NCBI GenBank assembly: GCA_964652775.1
Contig: CAZZAM010000008.1
Span: 1-64,000 of the forward strand
From: UBA11346 sp038060575
Lineage (GTDB): Bacteria > Planctomycetota > UBA11346
Direction of reading: 5' to 3'
DNA length: 64,000 nucleotides
The position numbers were made by a program, and so were the translations under genes. Shown here piece by piece: positions 27,093-35,507 of the stretch (position 1 is the stretch's first letter; each line of letters opens with the position of its first letter). A model generated the notes under the pieces. The model saw only the letters and a program-made list of their open reading frames with translations. It had not been told where the DNA came from and searched no databases.

Positions 27093-28355
27093 ATGATCCT
27101 CGAACTCACTTTTCCCGCCCTCTCGCCCACGATGAGCGAAGGCACGTTGGTCAGCTGGCGCATCAAGGCCGGCGATCAGATCAAAGCCGGCCAGATCGTG
27201 GCCGAAATTCAGACTGACAAGTCGGTCGCTGAATGGGCCGCGCCCGACGCTGGTACTGTGCGCGAATTGCTCGTGGTCGCCAACCAAGTCGTCAAGGTCA
27301 ACACTGTCACCGCGATTTTGACCACCAAGAACGAAGACATCGCTGCTGCGTTAGCCAAAGCCAAGAAGACCAATACCGAGTTGAATAGCGTCGCCGCTGC
27401 GCCCGCTGCGCCGGTCATGCCATCGATGCCGACCCCAACCGCCGCTGCGCCGCAACCCGTCGCGAAGTCAGGCCGCACACCGCGCGTCAGTCCGGTCGCC
27501 GCACGCATCGCGGCCGCTAACAGCTTGGATTTGTCGCGCATCACCGGCAGCGGACCCGATGGGCGCATCGTCCGCCGCGATGTTGAACGCGCCCACGCAG
27601 AGGGCTCTGCCAAAGTCGGCGCGGCAAGTTCCGCCGCTCCGGCCAAGCCCAAGCTGCGCGTCATCCGCGCCGACGCTGGCGACCGCGACATCGTATTGTC
27701 ACCGATGCGCGCCGTCATTGCCCAGCGCCTGCAAGCATCGAAACAGCAGATTCCGCATTTCTACATCGCTGATAGCGTCGATGCGTCAGCCCTCTCAGAT
27801 CTGCGCGAGCAACTCAACCGCCTTGATGGCGTGAAGATCACGGTCAACGACCTCATCATCCGCGCCGTTGCCCTCGCACTGCGCGCGCATCCGCGCGTGA
27901 ATGCAACGTTTGACGGCAAGTCCGTTCGTCAGCTCGACTCGGCCGATATTTCGGTCGCAGTCGCACTCCCTGATGGCCTGATCACGCCGATCGTCGCAAA
28001 GGCCCACACCAAAAGCGTGCGTCAGATCGGCGACGAGATTCGCGCCTTGGCCAAGAAAGCTCAAGACGGCAAGTTGCAACCCGCTGAATTCCAGGGTGGC
28101 AGCTTCACCGTCTCGAACCTCGGCGCCTCCGGCATCGCGGCGTTCAGCGCCATCATCAATCCGCCGCAAGTCGCCATCCTCGCGGTTGCCGCGATCAAGG
28201 ATGTCCCCGTCGTCCGCGATGGCGCGATCGTTCCGGGCAAGACCCTCGCCCTGACCCTCAGCGCAGACCATCGCGCCGTCGATGGGGCCGATGGCGCTGC
28301 GTTTATGAAAACACTTCGCGAGTTGCTTGAAGCGCCCGCCACCTTGTTGGTCTGA
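27093..28355 (+). CDS. pdhC: Dihydrolipoamide acetyltransferase, E2 component of pyruvate dehydrogenase
   Basis: E2 transfers the acetyl group from lipoamide to CoA and forms the core of the complex. One lipoyl domain (1-80) carries the modified lysine in TDKSVAEW (K43). An Ala/Pro-rich linker leads to the E3-binding domain (RVSPVAARIAAANSLDLSRI, about 130-166). The catalytic domain ends with SADHRAVDGADGAAF, holding the active-site histidine. At 420 residues it is a normal single-lipoyl E2. A repeat element begins 14 bases after the stop and separates it from lpd. Confidence 0.95.
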   Translation: MILELTFPALSPTMSEGTLVSWRIKAGDQIKAGQIVAEIQTDKSVAEWAAPDAGTVRELLVVANQVVKVNTVTAILTTKNEDIAAALAKAKKTNTELNSVAAAPAAPVMPSMPTPTAAAPQPVAKSGRTPRVSPVAARIAAANSLDLSRITGSGPDGRIVRRDVERAHAEGSAKVGAASSAAPAKPKLRVIRADAGDRDIVLSPMRAVIAQRLQASKQQIPHFYIADSVDASALSDLREQLNRLDGVKITVNDLIIRAVALALRAHPRVNATFDGKSVRQLDSADISVAVALPDGLITPIVAKAHTKSVRQIGDEIRALAKKAQDGKLQPAEFQGGSFTVSNLGASGIAAFSAIINPPQVAILAVAAIKDVPVVRDGAIVPGKTLALTLSADHRAVDGADGAAFMKTLRELLEAPATLLV

Positions 28356-28369
28356 ATGTCTGTGCGCTT

Positions 28370-28507
28370 CCAAGGCAACCACGGGGACACGGGGAGCCAC
28401 ATGGGACACGGGGAAGACAGATTTATCACGTCGACCCGATCCCAACTGTTCCCTCCGTGCCTTTCCCCGTGTTCCCCGTGAACCCCCGTGCCCCCGTGGT
28501 TGCCTTG
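28370..28507. repeat. Inverted repeat with family A termini but ACACGGGG arms (chimeric)
   Basis: The outer CCAAGGCAACC and its inverse GGTTGCCTTG are the same as in family A. The arms consist instead of ACACGGGG-like units (left) and CCCCGTG units (right). It lies between pdhC and lpd inside the pyruvate dehydrogenase operon. Confidence 0.85.
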
Positions 28508-28544
28508 CTCGACGCATCTCATCCCAACGCTGTCCGGAGAATGT

Positions 28545-29936
28545 ATGTCTGACTTCGAAGTCCTCGTCATCGGTGCCGGTCCTGGTGGCTATGTCGCCGC
28601 AATCAAAGCGGCACAGCACGGCAAGAAAGTCGCCGTCGTTGAACGCGAAGCACTCGGCGGGATCTGCCTCAACTGGGGCTGCATTCCGACCAAGGCATTG
28701 CTAAAAAGCGCCGAATTGCTCGACGGCATGCGCCACGCCAAAGATTTTGGTCTGGTCGTTGGCGAGCCACGCGCTGATTTTCCTGCGGTGATGAAACGTT
28801 CGCGCGATGTCGCCAACGGCATGTCCAAGGGCATCGACTACTTGCTGAAGAAAAATAAAATCACCGTGCTGTCAGGCACCGCCGCATTCAGCGGCCCGCG
28901 TACCATCGTAGTCGCCAAGGCCGATGGCAGCTCGCAAACCGTCACCGCCGACGCGATCATCATCGCTACCGGTCACAAGCCGCGCACGTTTCCGCACCTA
29001 CCGGTCGATGGCAAGAAGGTCATCAACTACCGCCACGCGCTCGCCCTGACCGAGCAGCCGAAGTCACTGCTGTGCATTGGCGCGGGTGCGATCGGTATGG
29101 AGTTCGGTTACTTCTTCCGCACCCTCGGCACGGCCGTGACGATCGTTGAAGCCATGGATCAAGTCTTGCCAGTTGAGGACGCCGAAATCGCCAAGTTTGT
29201 CGAACGTCAGTTCAGCAAGAACGGCGTTACCGTGAAAACACTCACGAAAGTCACCAAATTTGAGGACTCCGCCGCCGGCGTAAAAGTTCACTTTGAAAAG
29301 GACGGCAAGGCCGAAGTCGTTGACGTGGAGAAAGTCTTGGTCGCGGTTGGCTTCCTTGCCAACATCGAAGGCCTGAACCTCGATGTCGCTGGCGTGAAAC
29401 TCGATGACCGTGGATTCATCGCGGTTGACGAGCACCAACGCACCAGCGCCGCTGGCGTCTATGCGATTGGCGACGTCGCCGGCAAACAACTGCTCGCGCA
29501 CAAAGCCAGCTTTGAAGGCGAAGCCGCCGTGGGTCACATCACCGGTCATCCCGCTCCGGTCGATTACAACCAGATCCCCGGTTGCACCTACTGCCAGCCG
29601 CAGGTCGCCTCGCTGGGCCTTACTGAAAAGAAGGCACTCGCTGCTGGTCGCAAAATCAAGATCGGCAAGTTCCAATTCATGGCGTCCGGCAAAGCCAAAG
29701 CGATCGGCCATCCCGAAGGCATGGTCAAACTGATCTTCGACGCCGAGTTCGACCAGTTGATCGGCGCGCACATCGTCGGCGTTGACGCAACTGAGATGCT
29801 TGGCGAACTGAGCCTCGCCCTGCGCCTCGAATGCACTGCCCGCGAAATTGCTGAGACCGTCCACGCCCACCCGACGCTGTCCGAAGCAGTCATGGAAGCG
29901 GCTGCGGATGCGTTGGGACACTGCGTCCATCAATAG
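28545..29936 (+). CDS. lpdA: Dihydrolipoamide dehydrogenase (E3)
   Basis: This flavoenzyme reoxidises the lipoyl group of E2 using NAD. The FAD motif VLVIGAGPGGYVAA, the redox cysteines in GGICLNWGCIPTK (C41 and C46), the NAD-fold GAGAIGMEFG and the C-terminal catalytic HAHPTLSEAV are all present. At 463 residues it is complete. The ATG at 28545 follows a CCGGAGA Shine-Dalgarno-like sequence; an earlier in-frame start lies in repeat DNA. It can also serve other 2-oxoacid dehydrogenases. Confidence 0.95.
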   Translation: MSDFEVLVIGAGPGGYVAAIKAAQHGKKVAVVEREALGGICLNWGCIPTKALLKSAELLDGMRHAKDFGLVVGEPRADFPAVMKRSRDVANGMSKGIDYLLKKNKITVLSGTAAFSGPRTIVVAKADGSSQTVTADAIIIATGHKPRTFPHLPVDGKKVINYRHALALTEQPKSLLCIGAGAIGMEFGYFFRTLGTAVTIVEAMDQVLPVEDAEIAKFVERQFSKNGVTVKTLTKVTKFEDSAAGVKVHFEKDGKAEVVDVEKVLVAVGFLANIEGLNLDVAGVKLDDRGFIAVDEHQRTSAAGVYAIGDVAGKQLLAHKASFEGEAAVGHITGHPAPVDYNQIPGCTYCQPQVASLGLTEKKALAAGRKIKIGKFQFMASGKAKAIGHPEGMVKLIFDAEFDQLIGAHIVGVDATEMLGELSLALRLECTAREIAETVHAHPTLSEAVMEAAADALGHCVHQ

Positions 29937-29943
29937 TTGCCCC

Positions 29944-30249
29944 AGTCCGGAAGTCCGACACAACGCAATCGTCGGGCAATTCATGAACCTAAACAACGCG
30001 ATCCAAGGCAACCGCAGAGGCGCAGAGGCCGCAGAGATCGCAGAGGGCCAGGGTTAGAAGACGTGATCGTTTTCAGTGCCGATCACCCGCAGGGTAATGA
30101 TCAAATCTCACTCTCCTCTGCGATCTCTGCGGCCTCTGCGCCTCTGCGCCTCTGCGGTTGCCTTGAGGATTTTCCTAACGCCGGATCTAGGATGAATGCC
30201 CATCTGTCCATTTGTATCGGTGGACACCGGACTTCCGGACTTCCGGACT
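29944..30249. repeat. Outer inverted repeat of CCGGACTT units, family E, enclosing a family A element
   Basis: AGTCCGGAAGTCCG at 29944 is mirrored by CCGGACTTCCGGACTTCCGG from 30227. A family A element lies between the arms. Together they fill the 378-bp gap between lpd and the 78-aa gene; I see no gene in it. Confidence 0.75.
30003..30165. repeat. Inverted repeat with CCAAGGCAACC termini, family A, copy 3
   Basis: The left arm starts CCAAGGCAACCGCAGAGGCG and the right arm ends CTCTGCGGTTGCCTTG. The centre holds GATCACCC-GCA-GGGT and an outer TGATC (30081-30102), comparable to the central hairpins of copies 2, 4 and 5. Confidence 0.9.
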
Positions 30250-30314
30250 CATCCACCACCCTCCCTCTGGCGTCGATCCTCAGACCCCTCATGCTTGCAG
30301 CCCGGAGCCATCCC

Positions 30315-30551
30315 ATGACCCCCAAACAATCCGCTGCCCGCCTTCTCCTTGCCACGATCAAGCAGGGCAAGCCACATCCCACCTTGCTCGACCGTCAGCA
30401 GATGGCCGAGGTCCTTGATTCCCGCATCAGTGATGAAAAACGCGCGAAGATCCTTGAGTTCGTCGCGAAGATCGAAGGCCCCTACATCGATCGTCTGACC
30501 AAGCTGACCGGTGCCGACGACGCTGCCGCTGACGCCAATCCAGCGACCTAA
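30315..30551 (+). CDS. Small hypothetical protein, 78 aa
   Basis: The ATG at 30315 starts a soluble, mostly helical protein with TPKQSAARLLLATIKQGKPH, a charged middle (DSRISDEKRAKILEFVAKIE) and an Ala/Asp-rich end. I recognise no family. The open frame continues far upstream, but that part is repeat DNA. Codon use is like the neighbours, and a strong stem-loop 23 bases after the stop supports a real transcription unit. Function is unknown. Confidence 0.65.
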   Translation: MTPKQSAARLLLATIKQGKPHPTLLDRQQMAEVLDSRISDEKRAKILEFVAKIEGPYIDRLTKLTGADDAAADANPAT

Positions 30552-30573
30552 GATATCATATAGGATGCACACC

Positions 30574-30605
30574 CAGGCGTGGTAGCAGTTTGCTGACCAC
30601 GCCTG
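30574..30605 (+). terminator. Stem-loop terminator candidate
   Basis: CAGGCGTGGT (30574-30583) pairs perfectly with ACCACGCCTG (30596-30605) around a 12-nt loop, followed by CACTATTGTTTG. It lies 23 bases after the 78-aa gene. Confidence 0.7.
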
Positions 30606-30692
30606 CACTATTGTTTGCAGAGTTCATCCGCTTTGCACAACCCAGGCACCGCTGGTTCCGGCGGCTTAATTTCCGCCACCTGGATATTCGAC

Positions 30693-32135
30693 GTGAGTAC
30701 ACCGTACACTGCCAGCACGCTTTCAATCCATTGCTGGGCCTTTGGTGCACTGGCCAAGTTCTTTCTCTACGTGGTCTTCGTCAATCTGCTCAAGATCATG
30801 TTCGTGCAGATCTACGAGATCGATCCGTGGGTCATCGGACTAATCCTCGCCTGGCCGCGCATCATCGACGCCCTCCTCGATCCGTTCCTGGGAACGTTCT
30901 CGGACAACCTCCAATCGCGCTGGGGTCGACGACGTCCCCTGCTCGTGCTTGCCGCTGTCGCGGGAGCCATCGCCCTAATCCTGTTGTGGTGGGCATCGCC
31001 ACTATGGAGCAAGGTCAGTATTCTGATCTGGTTGAACGCGTTTAGCTTCCTGCTCTACGTCTGCTATGGCCTGTACGACATGACCCACACAGCGTTGGGT
31101 TACGAGCTATCAGATGACTACAGTCAGCGCACTCGCGTCCAATCGATTCGCAACGCGTACTTCATGTCCTGCGGCTCGGTCTGGAACTGGGTCTATCTCC
31201 TGGTCGCGCTGCCGATCTTCGGCGGTGAACTGAACGCCATGCGCGTCGTCTCGATGATCATGGCAGCAGTCATCGTCCTGAGCGTAACGGTGACGGTGAT
31301 GAACACCCGCGAACGCACCGAGGAACTTGACCTCAAGCGCAAAGCGCACATCCCGATCTTCACCGCCCTGCGCCAAACCCTGGCGCTCAAGCCATTCGTC
31401 ATCGTCCTGCTGTTCCGCATCGCCCAGACCATGGGCTCATCCTTGTATCACGTCCTCGGAACCTGGATCGTCCTTTACTGCGTATGCGAAGGGGAAAATA
31501 GCATCTTCGGAACCATCCAAGGCATCAGCGGCATCGTCATCTTCTTGGGATCGATCGCCATGATCCCCATCGCCACTTGGATGACGACCCGTGTGGGCAA
31601 ACGCAAAGGCATGATCTACAGCATGGGCCTGCAATTCATCGGCGCATTGCTGCTGCCGTTCTTCGCGGTTCCCGGTGAGGCCTATCTGTATCTCGCCTAC
31701 ATGGTCTCGTTCGGCCTGCTCAGCAGTATCTTTGATCTCTTCCGTGATGCGATCATGCCTGACGTCTGCGACCTCGATGAACTTCAGAATGGTCAACGCC
31801 GTGAAGGACTGTTCACCGCCGTGCTCACGTTCGTCAGCAAGATTGAAAACTCGATCTGCATTCTGCTCGGTGGCGTCATCATCACTCTGTGTGGATTCGA
31901 CCCGCAATTGGGCATGAAACAGCCACAGGAAGTACTCGACAATCTCCTGTTCTACGGCTTCTCGATCAAGATCCTCTTCGTCGGCCTGTGCTTCTTCATC
32001 GTCCTCTACTTCCCGCTCACGCAGAAGATGATGGAAGACGTGCGCGCCAAGTTGGCGATTAAGCATGCGAAACAACGCGAAGAAAACGAACGTCTTGCCC
32101 GCGAAAATGCCGGCCAGACGACGCCAACCGCCTAG
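30693..32135 (+). CDS. MFS_2/GPH-family sugar:cation symporter
   Basis: Glycoside-pentoside-hexuronide type transporters import sugars or uronides with a cation. About twelve membrane helices are visible, with the family cytoplasmic motif DPFLGTFSDNLQSRWGRRRP in the first half and a matching loop (TRVGKRKGMIYSMG) in the second. GTG at 30693 is preferred, giving 480 residues; the open frame reaches a TTG at 30615. The gene runs tail to tail with the DUF2264 gene with overlapping stops. Neighbouring carbohydrate-type genes suggest uptake of an oligosaccharide or uronic acid, but the substrate is not shown. Confidence 0.85.
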   Translation: MSTPYTASTLSIHCWAFGALAKFFLYVVFVNLLKIMFVQIYEIDPWVIGLILAWPRIIDALLDPFLGTFSDNLQSRWGRRRPLLVLAAVAGAIALILLWWASPLWSKVSILIWLNAFSFLLYVCYGLYDMTHTALGYELSDDYSQRTRVQSIRNAYFMSCGSVWNWVYLLVALPIFGGELNAMRVVSMIMAAVIVLSVTVTVMNTRERTEELDLKRKAHIPIFTALRQTLALKPFVIVLLFRIAQTMGSSLYHVLGTWIVLYCVCEGENSIFGTIQGISGIVIFLGSIAMIPIATWMTTRVGKRKGMIYSMGLQFIGALLLPFFAVPGEAYLYLAYMVSFGLLSSIFDLFRDAIMPDVCDLDELQNGQRREGLFTAVLTFVSKIENSICILLGGVIITLCGFDPQLGMKQPQEVLDNLLFYGFSIKILFVGLCFFIVLYFPLTQKMMEDVRAKLAIKHAKQREENERLARENAGQTTPTA

Positions 32136-33265
32136 TGGTTCACCAAGTGGTGATCCGCCTTGGTGTCCTCACCGCTCCAAATTCGTTGTGATGACCATGG
32201 CTGATCCGGCTCGCTCCAGAACGGATGTTCTGGCGGTAGTCCGAGTGGCAAAAATGCGGTTGAGCACAGGTAGGAACTGCCGGTTCGGATGTAGGACTCA
32301 CCCAGACTCGGCTGGTCACCGCATAAACCGATCTTGAGCCACCCCGCCGCGTCCCAGGTCTTCGGCGTATCCAGCGTGCGCCGGATCACCGCATCCAACG
32401 CGCAGCGGGTCTGTCCTGCTGACAGTCCTTCGGGCAGCATCCCGAGCAGCGCCGCCTGAGCGAGGGATTGGAATGCACCGCAGCGATACGCAATCGATCG
32501 GCCAATAACCGGGAAGGTACCATCGGGCGCAATCATACGTTCCTGGATGAATGCCCACCGCGTCGCGCGGCGGAGCATCTCGGGGCGCAACTTGTCCCAA
32601 TCGGCTTCGCGACCGGCCACCGCCGCATGCACATCGATCAGCATCGGCTGGATCACGTAGCTATTGTAATAGTCCCAGTGAAACGACGGGCCGTCGCCGT
32701 ACATGCCGTCGCCCTTGTGCCACTGATCGTGCAGCTTCAGTGCGTAGTCGATGCGCATGGGATCGGCCTCACCACCGAGCTTGCCAATCACCACCTCGGT
32801 CGTGGCCGAGAAGAGCAGCCAGTTGCAGAACGCCGGCTTGTGCTTGCGTGACGACATCATGGCCTCAAGCAACTGCCGCCGTACCGTAGCATCGAGTCCA
32901 TCAAGCAGCGCATGCGGAGCGCGCAAAATCGCCTGGGCGAGAAACGCCGTATCGACGACACCCTGCGGTGCCTGGTCAAACCCAAGATGATCCGCGCCAC
33001 CAGGGCGTACGGCCTCAATCAAGCCACGACGAACGAGCTCACGGAACTCGGTGCGGAGTGCGACTTCGCGCGCATCCCCACCACTGCCTTCAAGCCACGG
33101 AGCGATTCCGACTAGCGTGCGCGCCACACCCTCAAGGTACGTGCAGCCCTTGAGGGCCGGGCCGTAGATCGGCATGGTCGCTTTGAGGCGACCGGCAGCG
33201 AGCGCCGCGAGCGGTGGGCGGGCAAGACGTTCAAGAAGGTTCAGCCAGTTGGTGCGGGTAGTCAT
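32132..33265 (-). CDS. DUF2264 domain protein, likely polysaccharide-degradation related
   Basis: The whole 377-residue protein matches my recollection of DUF2264: aromatic and acidic motifs GDGMYGDGPSFHWDYYNSY and FCNWLLFSATTE suggest an alpha/alpha-barrel like glycoside hydrolases and lyases. There is no signal peptide, so it should act in the cytoplasm on an imported sugar. The 3' end overlaps the transporter 3' end, and an AraC regulator starts divergently 70 bp away, so the three probably form a sugar-use locus. The exact reaction is unknown. Confidence 0.8.
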   Translation of the reverse strand: MTTRTNWLNLLERLARPPLAALAAGRLKATMPIYGPALKGCTYLEGVARTLVGIAPWLEGSGGDAREVALRTEFRELVRRGLIEAVRPGGADHLGFDQAPQGVVDTAFLAQAILRAPHALLDGLDATVRRQLLEAMMSSRKHKPAFCNWLLFSATTEVVIGKLGGEADPMRIDYALKLHDQWHKGDGMYGDGPSFHWDYYNSYVIQPMLIDVHAAVAGREADWDKLRPEMLRRATRWAFIQERMIAPDGTFPVIGRSIAYRCGAFQSLAQAALLGMLPEGLSAGQTRCALDAVIRRTLDTPKTWDAAGWLKIGLCGDQPSLGESYIRTGSSYLCSTAFLPLGLPPEHPFWSEPDQPWSSQRIWSGEDTKADHHLVNH

Positions 33266-33335
33266 GTCTGGATTCTACGGCGCGACAGCCAGTGAGGTGG
33301 ATTGAATTCACCATCGAGTGGACGATATTAGCGCA

Positions 33336-34226
33336 ATGCCTGTACCACGTGGAACCTACCGCGGCGTCGCCCATCCGATCCGGACCCTCGCGCGGCCCTT
33401 GCCGATCAGTCTGGTTCACGTCACCAGTGGCGAGCGTGGTGCCAACTTTAGAACAGCGCGTCCACAGCACAGCCACAGTGATCTCTGGCATCTCGTATTA
33501 ACCACGTCTGGCCGCGGAACATTCGTAGTTAATGGCACAGTCGCTACCGCCAATGCGCCAAGCCTGTTCCTGATCGGACCCGGGATCGAGCACAGCTTCG
33601 GAGGCGCAACTGGCGATACCCACATCTATAGCGAAGTGACCTTTCAGATCCCAGTTGCCGACGCCAAAGTCCGCTCTGGTTGGACGGGATTGTTGTCATC
33701 CCGGTTTGGGCCCTGCCGCCCAGCACCGGCCTTTGCCCATATCCCCTCCGAGCTGAGCGCTCGCCTGTCATCAGCCATCGACGAACTGGTGCAGGCAGCC
33801 GCCAATCGCCATCCGGAACTGGCCGTGATCGCCCAAGGCTGGATTGACCACATGCTCTTCCTCGTTCGCCAGCATCTCGTCGGCACGGTGTCGATTGGCC
33901 CACTCAATCGTCTGCGGGACGCCTTGCATGATGGCAGCGACCTTGATCTGACCGACTGCGCACGCATCGCGGGACTCTCTCCACAACACCTCTGCCGCGC
34001 CTTTTCCCGTCGTTTCGGCATGCCACCGCTGCGCTACCGCCGTCGTGCTGCGTTGCTGCGTGCCGCCAACCAACTCCGCGCCGATGATCAACCGATTAGC
34101 GCGATCGCCGCTGCAGCTGGCTTCGCCGATCACCGCTATTTCATCCGCGCTTTCGGCGCCGAGTTCGGCATGCCACCGGCCGCCTACCGCCGCTGGCATC
34201 GACAGTTGATCAGCACGGGAATTTGA
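33336..34226 (+). CDS. AraC-family transcriptional regulator
   Basis: The N-terminal cupin-like sensor (SHSDLWHLVLTTSGRGTFVV, then IGPGIEHSFGG) should bind a sugar. The C-terminal 95 residues hold two helix-turn-helix motifs, with the family signature running from ISAIAAAAGFADHRYFIRAF to FGMPPAAYRR. The ATG at 33336 is chosen over a GTG at 33318. It is divergent from the DUF2264 gene and is its most likely regulator. Confidence 0.9.
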   Translation: MPVPRGTYRGVAHPIRTLARPLPISLVHVTSGERGANFRTARPQHSHSDLWHLVLTTSGRGTFVVNGTVATANAPSLFLIGPGIEHSFGGATGDTHIYSEVTFQIPVADAKVRSGWTGLLSSRFGPCRPAPAFAHIPSELSARLSSAIDELVQAAANRHPELAVIAQGWIDHMLFLVRQHLVGTVSIGPLNRLRDALHDGSDLDLTDCARIAGLSPQHLCRAFSRRFGMPPLRYRRRAALLRAANQLRADDQPISAIAAAAGFADHRYFIRAFGAEFGMPPAAYRRWHRQLISTGI

Positions 34227-34251
34227 ACCTAGGTTGCTCTGTTAAAATTTT

Positions 34252-34406
34252 CCAAGGCAACCGCAGAGGCGCAGAGGCCGCTGAGATCGCAGAGGAAGGC
34301 AAAATATGACACTCACTCTGCGAGTGATCGACACGATACACACGCACCTTCCAACCCAAAATTCTCTGCGACCTCAGCGGTCTCTACGCCTCTGCGGTTG
34401 CCTTGG
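34252..34406. repeat. Inverted repeat with CCAAGGCAACC termini, family A, copy 4
   Basis: The arms match the other family A copies. The centre has a perfect hairpin TCACTC-TGC-GAGTGA (34313-34327). It begins 25 bases after the AraC stop and lies in the convergent gap before the LPS operon's last gene. Confidence 0.92.
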
Positions 34407-34419
34407 ATCGCGTTGTTTT

Positions 34420-34776
34420 TCAACCAGCGTCGTGCCAGCAGCCACCACCGCGCGGCACCATGGCGATCGGCACACTGACTAGATCGGGTACATGACGAAC
34501 CAGGACGGTGTCCTCGCTATCAATACCACTGCCGACGACGACCACACCCAACATGCCCGCGGTAGATGCGGCAGCGATCGCCGCAGGGTCACGCGTGGTC
34601 AGCCAGGAACGCGCCGGATCTACCGCCAATGAGCGCAGCGTTGCCAACAAGAGTTTCGCCGACACCGCTTGCTGCAACACAACGCACGGCGCCTTGCGGA
34701 GCCGCAGTTGTTCGATCACGGCAGCGCACTGCGGATCTGACGCAAGATCGCCAGCAATGATGAGACCCGCGTTCAC
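34420..34776 (-). CDS. Hypothetical protein at the end of the LPS core operon, 118 aa
   Basis: A GTG at 34776 overlaps the stop of the preceding glycosyltransferase (GTGA), so coupled translation is likely. The 118-residue protein is an alpha/beta type without membrane segments. The stretch DPARSWLTTRDPAAIAAAST followed by AGMLGVVVVG faintly resembles the C-terminal part of HAD-family phosphatases such as GmhB, but the DxDx(T/V) nucleophile is absent. It may be a degenerate HAD domain or an unrelated regulator. An earlier in-frame start at 34917 would lie inside the transferase gene. Confidence 0.55.
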   Translation of the reverse strand: MNAGLIIAGDLASDPQCAAVIEQLRLRKAPCVVLQQAVSAKLLLATLRSLAVDPARSWLTTRDPAAIAAASTAGMLGVVVVGSGIDSEDTVLVRHVPDLVSVPIAMVPRGGGCWHDAG

Positions 34777-35507
34777 TGCTCGCTCGCCATCGCCAAGGCG
34801 GTTGATGCGTTCAACGCCGCAGAAAATGCAGCGACAACACCGAGCCGACCATCGAGGAATCCAGCCTTGAACACATACGACTTGAGGAATGCGCCACAAG
34901 CGCGGACCAACAACCACGGCGCCGCGCAGCGCCGACCTTTGCTCCGGTAGATAGTCGCTTTGTGGCGCGCGTACCCTGCCCCACGAGCGACGAGATCGGC
35001 AGCGTCGATAAAACTGTAATGCTGGATCGAACCCGGCAATTTCAGCTCGCGGCCATGAGTAACAACCGATTCGTGGACCGGCACCTGATTGAACTGCGCC
35101 GTGGTGCGATTGAAGAGACGCACCGGCGCATCATTCAAATGGCCGTGCCGCAACTCACTGGAACCGACGAACGTGCGTCGACGGATGCGCCAAGAGCGAC
35201 TGGCGTCGAGCAAATCCAACTGAGTGATTGCCCGCTGCGCTTCGTCATCGAGCACTTCGTCGGCATCAATCGAGAGAATCCAGTCGTTACGGGCCAACGC
35301 GATGGCGTGGTTCTTCTGCGGACCAAAGCCGAGAAAAACCTGGTGTTCGAAGCGTGCTCCTGCTTGGCGGGCAATCGCCTCAGTGCGATCAGTCGAGCCA
35401 CAATCGAGGACGACAATCTCGGCACAGTGCGTCAACGCCGCCAGAACCTTGGCGAGGTGCAACTCGGCATTCTTGGTGATGAGCACGGCTGAAATGGGAA
35501 TCGTCAT
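34773..35507 (-). CDS. Family 2 glycosyltransferase, WaaE/LPS-core type
   Basis: The GT-A fold shows the start VLITKNAELHLAKVLAALTH, the metal-binding DCGSTDRTEAIA region and SIDADEVLDDEAQ. A hydrophobic segment near the C-terminus may tether it to the inner membrane. The length of 244 residues and the sequence style fit the WaaE/KdtX group that adds glucose to the inner core. It overlaps the upstream GT4 gene and the downstream 118-aa gene by four bases each. Confidence 0.88.
   Translation of the reverse strand: MTIPISAVLITKNAELHLAKVLAALTHCAEIVVLDCGSTDRTEAIARQAGARFEHQVFLGFGPQKNHAIALARNDWILSIDADEVLDDEAQRAITQLDLLDASRSWRIRRRTFVGSSELRHGHLNDAPVRLFNRTTAQFNQVPVHESVVTHGRELKLPGSIQHYSFIDAADLVARGAGYARHKATIYRSKGRRCAAPWLLVRACGAFLKSYVFKAGFLDGRLGVVAAFSAALNASTALAMASEQ

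Noticed and set aside
26141..27287. Long antisense frames across pdhB (including the one from 25980)
   Set aside because: They mirror the sense codons of pdhB and end inside it; no independent support.
29937..30314. Upstream extension of the 78-aa gene
   Set aside because: It is made of repeat families A and E and has Arg/Gly-rich low-complexity translation.
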